DNA of 64,000 nt from Verrucomicrobiota bacterium (GTDB lineage Bacteria; Verrucomicrobiota; Verrucomicrobiia; Limisphaerales; Pedosphaeraceae), in NCBI GenBank assembly GCA_021325145.1, contig JAJPHR010000110.1:124001-188000 (forward strand). Reading direction: 5' to 3'. Below the pieces are notes generated by a model, which ran no database searches, was not told the origin of the DNA, and saw only the letters and a program-made list of their open reading frames with translations. How positions within the stretch are numbered: position 1 is the stretch's first letter; every line of letters starts with the position of its first letter. The position numbers were made by a program, and so were the translations under genes. Positions 43,931 to 51,796 of the stretch are shown one piece after another.

Positions 43931-45163
43931 ATGACTCCAATGACACGCAACATTGCTTTCATTTTGCTCGCCTCCTCACTGACGTTTTCGCGACCAGTCG
44001 CCGCGGCTGACGAAGACTACTTCCCGCCGCCAGACGCCGCGGGCGGCTGGCGGACGTGCGATGACCCGGCGCAGGTCCTGCGCGTGGCGGGCCTGAATGT
44101 GCAGAAGCTCGACCGCGCCTTCAAATACGCCTCGCGCTCCAGCCAGCACGGCGGCTTGCTGGTAGCGCGGCACGGCTGGCTGGCGTACGAGAAATACTAT
44201 GGCCGCGGCAACCGTGAGGCCATTCCCGCGATGGCTTCGTGCGGCAAGGCGCTTGTGAGCATCGCCTGCGGCATCATGCTCGCCGAGAAGCACGATCTAT
44301 TTCCTGACGGGCTCGACCAAAAAGTCTTCACCGAAAAATACCTGCCGGAGGCGTTCCCGTTGGATGACCCGCGCAAGGCCGGCATTACCCTGGGCCAGTT
44401 GCTGACCATGGCCGCTGGTTTGCACGGCGAAGGCAGCAATCCGGGCTTTGTGAACTTTGAACCTTCCGTGCCGTTGGAGCCAGTCAAGAGCGCCGGGTTG
44501 GGGCAGGACATGGACGCGCTGCGCACGCCGTTGTGGACGAACCCCGGCGAAGGCTACTCCTATGCTTCGGCCTCCCCGCACGTTGCCTCCATCGTCCTGC
44601 GCCATGTGGTGGGCAAGGAACTGGAAGCTTACGTGGACGAACGCCTGGCCAAGCCCATGGGCTGGGGACAATGGGGCTACGCGCACCACGGTCCGCACAC
44701 ACCCGGAGGAGGGGATTGCGCCATCCGCTCCACGGACGCGCTGCGCTTTTGTTACATGCTGCTGCACCACGGCAAATGGGGCAAACAACAACTGGCCCCC
44801 GCCGCCTACGTCGAAGCCTGCGGCAAGCCGTCACCCTTCCAAAAGCACGCGCCGTTCAGCCTGATGTTCGAAGTCAACGCGGACGGACACGTGGCCGGCG
44901 CGCCGCGCGATGCCTTCTTTAAATCCGGCGGCGGCGGATTCGGAATTTGCGTCGTCCCTTCGCTTGATCTCGTCATTTACAAAATGGCGGGCAGCGATCG
45001 CCAGTACGATCCCGCCTTCAACGGCCAGCCGCAGAACTACAAATACGACGGCTCGCGCGACCAATGGAAACCCGCCGCCCGCAGCCAATTCAGCGACGGC
45101 CCCATCGGTACCGATGATGGCGTGAGAAGGGTGTTGGAAATGGTAGTGGCGGCGGCGGAGTGA
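43931..45163 (+). CDS. Secreted serine hydrolase (beta-lactamase/class C-like)
   Basis: The product is 410 residues. After a signal peptide (IAFILLASSLTFSRPVAAA) it has the serine beta-lactamase-like fold. The nucleophile motif is SCGK at 103-106 (MASCGKALVSIACG), and a Tyr-containing second motif is likely at EGYSYASASPH. A third block near the C-terminus is SGGGGFGICVVPSLDLVIY. Members include esterases and D-amino peptidases, so the exact reaction is open. The ATG at 43931 is chosen; a second Met three codons on is an alternative. Confidence 0.85.
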   Translation: MTPMTRNIAFILLASSLTFSRPVAAADEDYFPPPDAAGGWRTCDDPAQVLRVAGLNVQKLDRAFKYASRSSQHGGLLVARHGWLAYEKYYGRGNREAIPAMASCGKALVSIACGIMLAEKHDLFPDGLDQKVFTEKYLPEAFPLDDPRKAGITLGQLLTMAAGLHGEGSNPGFVNFEPSVPLEPVKSAGLGQDMDALRTPLWTNPGEGYSYASASPHVASIVLRHVVGKELEAYVDERLAKPMGWGQWGYAHHGPHTPGGGDCAIRSTDALRFCYMLLHHGKWGKQQLAPAAYVEACGKPSPFQKHAPFSLMFEVNADGHVAGAPRDAFFKSGGGGFGICVVPSLDLVIYKMAGSDRQYDPAFNGQPQNYKYDGSRDQWKPAARSQFSDGPIGTDDGVRRVLEMVVAAAE

Positions 45164-45170
45164 CGCGCTG

Positions 45171-45423
45171 CAAGCTCCAAACGTCAAGCACCAAGCTTCA
45201 GAAAAGCTCCAAGATCCAAATCGCAAACAGGTAGGGCGCGTCACTCCGTGCGCGCCGCCGATTGGCATGCGAGCCACGGCGCGCAGAGGACTGCACGCGC
45301 TACCATCGTGTATGCACGCGTTTTGCCGCGTGAAGGCGGGACTCCATGCCCCGGAGCGCTCTGCTTGGTTTATTTGAGGTTTGGAGCTTCTTTGGAGCTT
45401 GACGGTTGGCGCTTGGAGCTTGC
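45171..45423. repeat. Nested inverted repeats: CCAAGCTCCA family around a GGCGCGCAC palindrome
   Basis: The outer left arm (45171-45228) reads CAAGCTCCAAACGTCAAGCA and onward. The outer right arm (45377-45423) is its approximate reverse complement (TTTGGAGCTTGACGGTTGGC). Between them is the GGCGCGCAC palindrome (45230-45256 paired with 45278-45304). Confidence 0.7.
45230..45304. repeat. GGCGCGCAC core repeat, near-complete copy
   Basis: Arms at 45230-45256 (ending GTGCGCGCC) and 45278-45304 (beginning GGCGCGCAGAGG) match the two core arms of the long repeat at 85-308. The flanking sequences of the long version are absent. Confidence 0.7.
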
Positions 45424-45445
45424 CCCCAATTATGCTATAGCTTGC

Positions 45446-47704
45446 ATGATGGTTACGAACGCGAATCCCGAAAGAGGCGGCTCAAACCGCCTCTCCCCGT
45501 GTTTGCTCGCGCACCCGATTCGGCTCCCATGGCTGACCTTCTGCGCCTTCCTGTTCCTCCTCGTTTCCTTTTCATCTCCCGCCTTCCCGGTCTCGACAAA
45601 CAAGGATCTGAAAACCCTTTGGGTCCTAAAGCCGGTCGTTCGTCCCGAGGTTCCGGCAGGGGTGACGCAATCTACAAACCCCATCGATGCGTTCATCGCC
45701 ACTCAGTACCGTGCGAAGTCGCTCCTCCCAGCCCAACCGGCGGACAAGCGCACCTTGCTGCGGCGCGTGTGTTTGGATCTCACCGGATTGCCACCCACGC
45801 CTGCGGAGCAGGAGGCATTTTTGCAGGACACTTCACCAGACGCCTACGAGAAGGTCGTGGATCGGTTGCTGAACAGCGAGCAACACGCCGTCCGTTATGC
45901 GCGGCACTGGCTGGATGTCTTGCGCTATGCCGACGTGGACGACCGGATGCTGGCCGCGCCGGGTATCTATCTGTGGCGCGATTGGGTGATCAAGGCGTTG
46001 AACGAAGACATGCCGTACGATCAATTCGTTCGCGCGCAATTAACCGGCTACCGCACGGACGCGCGGACCCAGATCACCGCCACCGGTTATCGCGTGCCCG
46101 CTGAACCGCGCCCCGAGGACCTTTTCGCGCTGGGCTTTCTGGCGCGCGGCGGCAGCCCAAGCAACGTCAAAGACGACCAGGAACTCGCCATCAGCGCGGT
46201 CGAAACCGTCTCCACCGCGTTCATGGGCATGACCGTCGGTTGCGCCAAGTGCCACGACCACATGTACGATCCGATCTCACAGCGCGATTTCTACGCGATG
46301 AAGGCGCTTTTCGATCCGCTGGTCTTGCGAAAGGTCACGCTGGCTACGGCGGGTGAATTGTTCGCTCAAGGCAAGGCACAGGAGGAAGCGGACAGGAAGC
46401 GCGCCGCCATCGAAGGCCCGATGAATGAGTTGATCGCGCCCTACAAGAAAAAACTTTACGAAGATCGCGTCGCGATGCTGCCGCCGGACGTGCAAGCGGT
46501 CATTCGCAAGCCGGAGAAGCAGCGCACCGCCCGGGAGCAGAAAATCGCCGACGATTACTATCCGATTCTGCGCATCGACCCCGAGAAAATCGAAGAAGTC
46601 ATGCCCGAGGACGAAAAGAAAAAGTACATCGAAATGCGAAAGCAAATCGAGCCCAAGGCGGGCGGGCGTCGGCGGGGAGGCGGGCTGGCTGCGTTTTGGA
46701 CCGTGGAGGTGGATCACGCGCGGGAACTGGAAAAGTCCTACATCCTGACCAGCGGCAATCCGGAGCGGCCCGAGAAGAACCACGAGGTCGAACCCGGCTG
46801 GCCGTTTGCGCCGTCCAAGCCCGATTTTCACGAAGGCCGGGTTGAGGCGTTCTCCGATTGGCTGACCGCGCCGGAGAATCCGCTGTTCGCGCGCGTCGCA
46901 GTGAATCGCCTTTGGCAATGGCATTTCGGCCAGGGCCTGCAAAAAATACCGAGCGATTTCGGCCTGTTGGGCGGCACGCCTTCGAATCCCCGCTTGCTCG
47001 ACTGGCTCGCGGCCGAATTCGCAAGCCGCCACTTCAGCATGAAAGAAATGCACCGGCTGATGGTGACGTCGGACACTTACAAGCTGGCTTCAACGGCAAG
47101 CAGCGAGATGGCCGCGGGCAACGCCAAAATCGATCCCGATGATACTTTCCTCTGGTGCTTCCGTCTTCAACGGCTCGAAGCCGAGCCGATCTGGGATTCA
47201 ATCTTTACCGCCGCTGGCAGTTTGGACCTTGCGGTGGGCGGCCCCTCCTTCGATATCCGTTCGCGCGGAGAAAAGCGCGCGGATAAGGAAGAGCCGGACG
47301 AACTCGCCGTTGACGCGCATCCCAGCCGGCGGGCCGCTTACATGACGCGCGGGTTTTCCTCGAACCGGGACGCCATGCCCAGTTTTCTCCAGGCGTTTGA
47401 TGTGGATGACGGGCGCGTCCCATGCCCGCTCCGGACCCAAACCGTCACTGCGCCCCAGGCGTTGTTCCTGATGAACGGCGAAGAAGTTGACAAGGCATCG
47501 GCGCAATTTGCTGAACGGCTCCGGAAAGAATCCGGCGGCGATCTTAAAGCCGCTGTCGATCTCGCCTATCAATTCGCGATCAGCCGCCCTCCATCATCCT
47601 CGGAGCGGGAGCACGCCCTGGCGTACCTCGAAAATGATCCGGCCCGGCTGAAAAACTTCGCCTGGCTGCTTTTTAACCTCGATGAGTTTGTGTATGTGCG
47701 TTAG
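45446..47704 (+). CDS. DUF1549/DUF1553 domain protein
   Basis: The product is about 752 residues with a hydrophobic N-terminal export segment (LTFCAFLFLLVSFSSPAFP). A DUF1549 domain follows (about 70-290) with DLTGLPPTPAEQEAFL and the heme-like CAKCH motif at 266-270 (VGCAKCHDHMYDP). A DUF1553 domain is in the second half (about 460-730), with NRLWQWHFGQGL and RRAAYMTRGF. These proteins are abundant in Planctomycetes and Verrucomicrobia and are often encoded beside DUF1501 genes, as here, 78 bases downstream. The N-terminal cytochrome domain seen in many relatives is missing. Start at 45446; Met codons are adjacent. Confidence 0.88.
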   Translation: MMVTNANPERGGSNRLSPCLLAHPIRLPWLTFCAFLFLLVSFSSPAFPVSTNKDLKTLWVLKPVVRPEVPAGVTQSTNPIDAFIATQYRAKSLLPAQPADKRTLLRRVCLDLTGLPPTPAEQEAFLQDTSPDAYEKVVDRLLNSEQHAVRYARHWLDVLRYADVDDRMLAAPGIYLWRDWVIKALNEDMPYDQFVRAQLTGYRTDARTQITATGYRVPAEPRPEDLFALGFLARGGSPSNVKDDQELAISAVETVSTAFMGMTVGCAKCHDHMYDPISQRDFYAMKALFDPLVLRKVTLATAGELFAQGKAQEEADRKRAAIEGPMNELIAPYKKKLYEDRVAMLPPDVQAVIRKPEKQRTAREQKIADDYYPILRIDPEKIEEVMPEDEKKKYIEMRKQIEPKAGGRRRGGGLAAFWTVEVDHARELEKSYILTSGNPERPEKNHEVEPGWPFAPSKPDFHEGRVEAFSDWLTAPENPLFARVAVNRLWQWHFGQGLQKIPSDFGLLGGTPSNPRLLDWLAAEFASRHFSMKEMHRLMVTSDTYKLASTASSEMAAGNAKIDPDDTFLWCFRLQRLEAEPIWDSIFTAAGSLDLAVGGPSFDIRSRGEKRADKEEPDELAVDAHPSRRAAYMTRGFSSNRDAMPSFLQAFDVDDGRVPCPLRTQTVTAPQALFLMNGEEVDKASAQFAERLRKESGGDLKAAVDLAYQFAISRPPSSSEREHALAYLENDPARLKNFAWLLFNLDEFVYVR

Positions 47705-47782
47705 GTGGAAAATTACAGAAACAATCCGTTTCGAGAGGGCGAATCTTCGCCCCGTTGCTCTCCTTATTCCCAGTAGTTCGCC

Positions 47783-49177
47783 ATGAACAACCGCGATTTA
47801 TATCCTTGCGGGCGGATTTCCCGGCGGAGATTTCTCCATCAAGCCGGAGGCGGATTTCTCGGGCTCGCCATGGGAGCGCTTTGGGCGGAGGCCGGGGAAA
47901 TTGAGAACGCCATTCTCGGACCGCATTTTCCGCCCAAGGCCAAATCGGTGATCTTCCTCTTCATGTGCGGGGGCGTCAGCCATATCGACACGTTCGATCC
48001 CAAAGACAACAAATGGGCCGGCAAAATCATGGATGCCGTGGGATTCGGCGACAACCTCGCGGAGATGAAACGGCCCGTGATTCCGTGTCACCGCACCTTC
48101 ACGCGTTACGGTGAATCCGGCATCCCTGTATCCGATTGGTTTCCGCACGTCGGCAGTGTGATCGACGACATCGCGGTCGTTCGCTCGATGTGGTGCAACG
48201 AGAGCAATCATTTTCCGGCGGTAATTGAAACTTGCACCGGACACCGCGGACGGCAATTCGATCATCCCACGTTCGGGAGCTGGATTTCTTACGCGCTGGG
48301 CACTGCGAATCGGAATCTGCCCGCATTCGTGAACATCGGCCGGCCTTCCTCGCCGGTGCAATTGACCGGCGGTTATCTCGGGGCGACGGTGGCCGCAACG
48401 CCCTTCAATGCGGGCGAGACGCCCATTCCGAACTTGTTGCCGCCGAAAGGATGCAGCGCCTCCGAGCGGGAACGGCAAATGCAAGCGCTCGATGAACTGA
48501 ATCGGGAGTTTCGCGACACGTATGCAATTAACTCGGACATTGCCGCGCGGGCTCGCGCCTACGAATTGGCCGCGCGAATGCAGCTCGCCGCTCCGCAAGT
48601 CGTCGATTTCTCGGATGAACCGCAGCATGTCCTGGACCTGTACGGCATCGGCGAAAAGGAAACGGACGACTTTGGCCGGCAACTGCTCCTGGCGCGGCGC
48701 CTGGCGGAGCAGGACGTCCGGTTCATCCAAATTTGCCACGCCGGCGGCGGCAATGGCCGTTGGGACGCGCACGACAACATCGAGAGCCACGCCCCGCTGT
48801 GCCGGGCGACGGACAAGCCGATTGCCGGTCTGATTCGTGACTTGAAACAGCGCGGCATGCTCGACCAAACGCTGGTGGTCTGGAGCAGCGAGTTTGGCCG
48901 GACCCCCTGGTCTCAAAACACGACGGGCCGCGATCATAATCCCAAGGGCTACACCGTCTGGCTCGCAGGCGGCGGCGTGAAGGGCGGGACCGTCCACGGC
49001 GCCACCGACGAAGTCGGCTACAAGGCCATCGAGCATCCGCACTATTACAGCGACCTGCACGCCACGATCCTTCGCCAGCTCGGACTCGATTACAACCGAA
49101 TGCAAATCCGCGTCATCGGTCGCACGATGCGCCTGGTGGAAGACGGCGACGGGCCCATTCGGGAGATTTTGAGTTAA
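47783..49177 (+). CDS. DUF1501 protein with Tat signal
   Basis: This 464-residue protein begins with a twin-arginine signal (ISRRRFLHQAGGGFLGLAMG). It is followed by a DUF1501 domain, which is related to the alkaline phosphatase/sulfatase fold. Recognisable blocks are FLFMCGGVSHIDTFDPK, NESNHFPAVIETCTGHRG and VVWSSEFGRTPWSQNTTGRD. It likely works outside the cytoplasm together with the DUF1549/DUF1553 protein encoded just upstream. The biochemical activity of the pair has not been established. Confidence 0.9.
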   Translation: MNNRDLYPCGRISRRRFLHQAGGGFLGLAMGALWAEAGEIENAILGPHFPPKAKSVIFLFMCGGVSHIDTFDPKDNKWAGKIMDAVGFGDNLAEMKRPVIPCHRTFTRYGESGIPVSDWFPHVGSVIDDIAVVRSMWCNESNHFPAVIETCTGHRGRQFDHPTFGSWISYALGTANRNLPAFVNIGRPSSPVQLTGGYLGATVAATPFNAGETPIPNLLPPKGCSASERERQMQALDELNREFRDTYAINSDIAARARAYELAARMQLAAPQVVDFSDEPQHVLDLYGIGEKETDDFGRQLLLARRLAEQDVRFIQICHAGGGNGRWDAHDNIESHAPLCRATDKPIAGLIRDLKQRGMLDQTLVVWSSEFGRTPWSQNTTGRDHNPKGYTVWLAGGGVKGGTVHGATDEVGYKAIEHPHYYSDLHATILRQLGLDYNRMQIRVIGRTMRLVEDGDGPIREILS

Positions 49178-49192
49178 GGGACTATTTTGCCA

Positions 49193-49240
49193 GAGTGCGT
49201 CATTCCGTGCGCGCCGACGGAGGGCAGGGGACTGCCCGCT
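49193..49240. repeat. GGCGCGCAC core repeat, truncated copy
   Basis: GAGTGCGTCATTCCGTGCGC and GGCAGGGGACTGCCCGC are degenerate core arms. The element abuts the 5' end of the DUF1287 fragment. Confidence 0.5.
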
Positions 49241-49259
49241 GTGAAAAAGGCGAATGATT

Positions 49260-49436
49260 TATCGCTGGGAACATCGTGACCTGGGACCTCGGCAGCGGTG
49301 TTACACACATCGGGATCGTTTCCGACCGCGCCAGCTCGAAAGGCGTCCCGCTGGTCATTTACAATATCGGCCAGAGAACCCAGGAAGAAGACGCTCGCTT
49401 CAATTTCACGTCATCGGGCATTACTGGGTCAGATGA
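49260..49436 (+). pseudogene. Remnant of a DUF1287 (YijF-like) gene
   Basis: The frame around 49276 reads NIVTWDLGSGVTHIGIVSDR then PLVIYNIGQRTQEED, the C-terminal signature of DUF1287 proteins. Near 49404 one base is missing: the expected end HVIGHYWV is read in another frame and stops at 49434-49436. The N-terminal two thirds of the gene are absent, and a palindromic repeat lies directly upstream. It is almost certainly non-functional. Confidence 0.7.
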
Positions 49437-49560
49437 TTGCCCAAAACCCCCCAGCACGCGCGAAGCATAATAAACTTGTTACTGGGGTGAATACCCCATG
49501 TGCCCCCCCCCCGAGCGCGTATACTTTGATAATCTTTGCAACTCATTGTATGCGAGCAGC

Positions 49561-49995
49561 ATGGCGAGCGCAGCAAAATCGATAATGATTGCCGACGATT
49601 CAGAGGACGATGTCACACTTCTCGAACACGTGTTGCATAAAGCCGGCGTCGTCAATCGAGTGATAATCACTGGCAATGGCGAAGAAACGATCGATTATCT
49701 CAAGGGCGTGGGGCGGTTTGCGGACCGCCAGGACCATCCGCTGCCAGACATATTGCTGCTCGATCTCAAGCTTCCGCGCCTGAGCGGCTACGAGGTCCTG
49801 GAGTGGTGCCAGACCCAGCCGCAAGTGAAGAATTTGGTCATAGTTGTCCTCACGGGTTCCACGGATTTGAAAATGGCCAAGCGCGCGTATGAATTGGGCG
49901 CTCGCTCTTTCCTGTTGAAACCCTGCACACCGCAACAGATTGCGGAGTTAATACGAGCCTTTCCCGGCTCCTGGTCGATTCAAGCTTCGGCGTGA
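49561..49995 (+). CDS. Stand-alone receiver protein (Rcp1-like), first of two
   Basis: This 144-residue single-domain response regulator has the acidic pair in IMIADDSEDD, the phosphorylatable Asp in ILLLDLKLPRLSG, Thr in VLTGS and Lys in FLLKPC. It has no output domain. The DDSEDD and long GNGEETIDYLKG segments resemble receivers that pair with phytochrome-type kinases. No kinase is encoded nearby. The ATG at 49561 is chosen; an ATG at 49498 would place a ten-C tract inside the gene. Confidence 0.9.
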   Translation: MASAAKSIMIADDSEDDVTLLEHVLHKAGVVNRVIITGNGEETIDYLKGVGRFADRQDHPLPDILLLDLKLPRLSGYEVLEWCQTQPQVKNLVIVVLTGSTDLKMAKRAYELGARSFLLKPCTPQQIAELIRAFPGSWSIQASA

Positions 49996-50015
49996 ATGGA
50001 AGATTTAAAGGCGGT

Positions 50016-50441
50016 ATGTGCGCCAAAACCAAACCTGCGATTGTCCTTCTGATTGAGGACGATGAGAACGATTTTCTGCTCATCCAACTCGCCCTTAGAA
50101 AGGCTGCGTTTACCGCGAAGTTGTTCCGGGTGCCTGACGCTGGCGAGGCGATGGCTTATCTTCAAGGCTGGGCTCCTTTCGAGGACCGCGTTCTGAATCC
50201 GGCCCCTACCTTGATCTGCACCGACCTGCGCTTGCCGGGCATGAGCGGTTTTGAACTGATTGACTGGGTGCGACAGCGTCCCGAATATGCGGCCACTCCA
50301 ATCGTGGTTTTCAGCGGCTTGCTCGATCCAGGCTTGGGCAGCCAGTTGCCAGGCACTCATTTATGCGCCGGCAAAACCACGGACTTCGACAGTTATGCCC
50401 AACTCCTTTGCACCCTGCTTGAGCCTGAAGCAGCCGCTTGA
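50016..50441 (+). CDS. Stand-alone receiver protein, second of two
   Basis: This 141-residue receiver domain protein has the acidic cluster LLIEDDENDFLL, phosphorylatable Asp in LICTDLRLPGMSG, and Ser in VVFSGLLD. The usual Lys of the KP loop is hard to place, as the region reads LCAGKTTDFDSYAQLL. It begins 20 bases after the first receiver gene, so both are probably made together. Purine-rich AAAGGCGG just precedes the ATG at 50016. Confidence 0.85.
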   Translation: MCAKTKPAIVLLIEDDENDFLLIQLALRKAAFTAKLFRVPDAGEAMAYLQGWAPFEDRVLNPAPTLICTDLRLPGMSGFELIDWVRQRPEYAATPIVVFSGLLDPGLGSQLPGTHLCAGKTTDFDSYAQLLCTLLEPEAAA

Positions 50442-50534
50442 ATCGAACCATGGCGCCATGTGAACGGAGTGAAGAGCAAAACAAACCAAACAAAGTAGTT
50501 TCCTGATTCCCATTTTGGCGCTAAGTTGCTGTAA

Positions 50535-51689
50535 GTGATTGATAGTGAGTCGAAACTGGGTGAGTTTCTGACCCGACTGCGGGTCGCCCCTTGGATTGCC
50601 CTCGATACGGAAGCAGACAGTCTTCATGCCTACCCCGAGAAGGTTTGCTTGCTGCAAGTAAGCACGCCGGCTGGGGATGAGTTGATTGATCCGCTGGCCG
50701 GCATCAATCTCAATCCCTTGTTGGATACCTTCGGCGGCCACGAATTGATCATGCACGGCGCGGATTACGACTTGCGGCTGCTGCGGAAGCATCATGATTT
50801 CGTCCCGCGGGCCATTTTTGACACCATGCTCGCAAGCCGATTGCTGGGGGATTTGCAGTTTGGTTTGACCAACCTGGTCACTCAATATCTTGGCGTGAAG
50901 CTGGATAAGGGGGCACAAAAGGCCGACTGGGCGCGGCGGCCGTTGACGGAGCGGATGGAAATTTATGCGCGCAATGACACCCGCCATCTCAAGCCGCTGG
51001 CGGATCGGTTGCGGGCCGAGTTGGAGGCGAAGGGCCGATTAAGCTGGCACCACGAGTCCTGCGCGCGGCTCATCGTCGATTGCTCGCAAAACCGGCAACC
51101 GGACCCGGACCAGGTTTGGCGCATCAAGGGCAGCCATAAGCTCAGCCGGCCCGCACTGGCCGTTTTGCGCGAAGTGTGGCGCTGGCGCGAAACCGAAGCG
51201 CTGGCGGCGAACCGCCCGCCTTATTTCATTCTCGCGCACGAAACGCTGGTCGAGCTGGCCGGCGTGGCCGTCACGGATCGCGCGATTGAACCATTGCTGC
51301 CCCGCCGCATTTCCGATCGCCGCCGTGAAACCCTGCTGGGCGCGATCAAGAAAGGACTGGCCGTGCCGCCCCGTGAGCAACCGGATTTTCTGCGCCCCAA
51401 AGGACGTCGAATCACTGATGCGCACAAACGCCGGATGCTCGAGTTGCAACAGCGCCGTGACACGATTGCCGGGAAATTGGGCATCGATCCAACGCTGATC
51501 GCGAGCCGGTCGATGATGCTGGATTTGGCGGACGATTGGGAGCGTCACGAGGCGGGATTGATGAACTGGCAAAGGGAGTTGTTGAAACAGACGCACGGGC
51601 AGACCCCAGCGCCGCAACAAATCCCAAATGCCAAGCTCCAAACACCAGAAAAGCAGCAAACCTCAAGCTCCAATGTCCGGGAATCTTAA
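50535..51689 (+). CDS. rnd: Ribonuclease D
   Basis: This 384-residue protein is a 3'-5' exoribonuclease of the DEDDy class that trims tRNA and other small RNAs. The four acidic residues are in ALDTEADSLHAY, HGADYDLRLL and YARNDTRHL, with the last Tyr as in DEDDy enzymes. An HRDC domain follows (about 200-280; RPALAVLREVWRWRETEA). The last 23 or so residues (from QIPNAKLQTPEKQQT) are encoded by the left arm of a dispersed repeat. The start is GTG at 50535. Confidence 0.93.
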   Translation: MIDSESKLGEFLTRLRVAPWIALDTEADSLHAYPEKVCLLQVSTPAGDELIDPLAGINLNPLLDTFGGHELIMHGADYDLRLLRKHHDFVPRAIFDTMLASRLLGDLQFGLTNLVTQYLGVKLDKGAQKADWARRPLTERMEIYARNDTRHLKPLADRLRAELEAKGRLSWHHESCARLIVDCSQNRQPDPDQVWRIKGSHKLSRPALAVLREVWRWRETEALAANRPPYFILAHETLVELAGVAVTDRAIEPLLPRRISDRRRETLLGAIKKGLAVPPREQPDFLRPKGRRITDAHKRRMLELQQRRDTIAGKLGIDPTLIASRSMMLDLADDWERHEAGLMNWQRELLKQTHGQTPAPQQIPNAKLQTPEKQQTSSSNVRES

Positions 51690-51795
51690 CGGTACTCGTG
51701 GGTTGTTCCTTATACTGTCAGTTTGGACACTGCGAAGCATTGGTGTTTGAAACTGGAGTTTTTCTGGCGCTTGGAGATTGCCGCTTGAAGCTTGC
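51618..51795. repeat. CCAAGCTCCA-type inverted repeat overlapping the end of rnd
   Basis: The left arm (51618-51680) contains GCCAAGCTCCAAACACCAGA. The right arm (51741-51795) is its approximate reverse complement (GGTGTTTGAAACTGGAGTTT and GCTTGAAGCTTGC). The left arm is coding, the right arm is not. The element ends at the last bases before the convergent methyltransferase gene. Confidence 0.7.
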
Positions 51796-51796
51796 T

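Larger units (their letters stand above)
49178..49560. other. Intergenic region with repeat remnant, gene remnant and poly-C tract
   Basis: The gap contains a degenerate palindrome (49193-49240), a frameshifted DUF1287 fragment (49260-49436), and ten consecutive C residues (49503-49512) upstream of the first response regulator. Confidence 0.7.
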
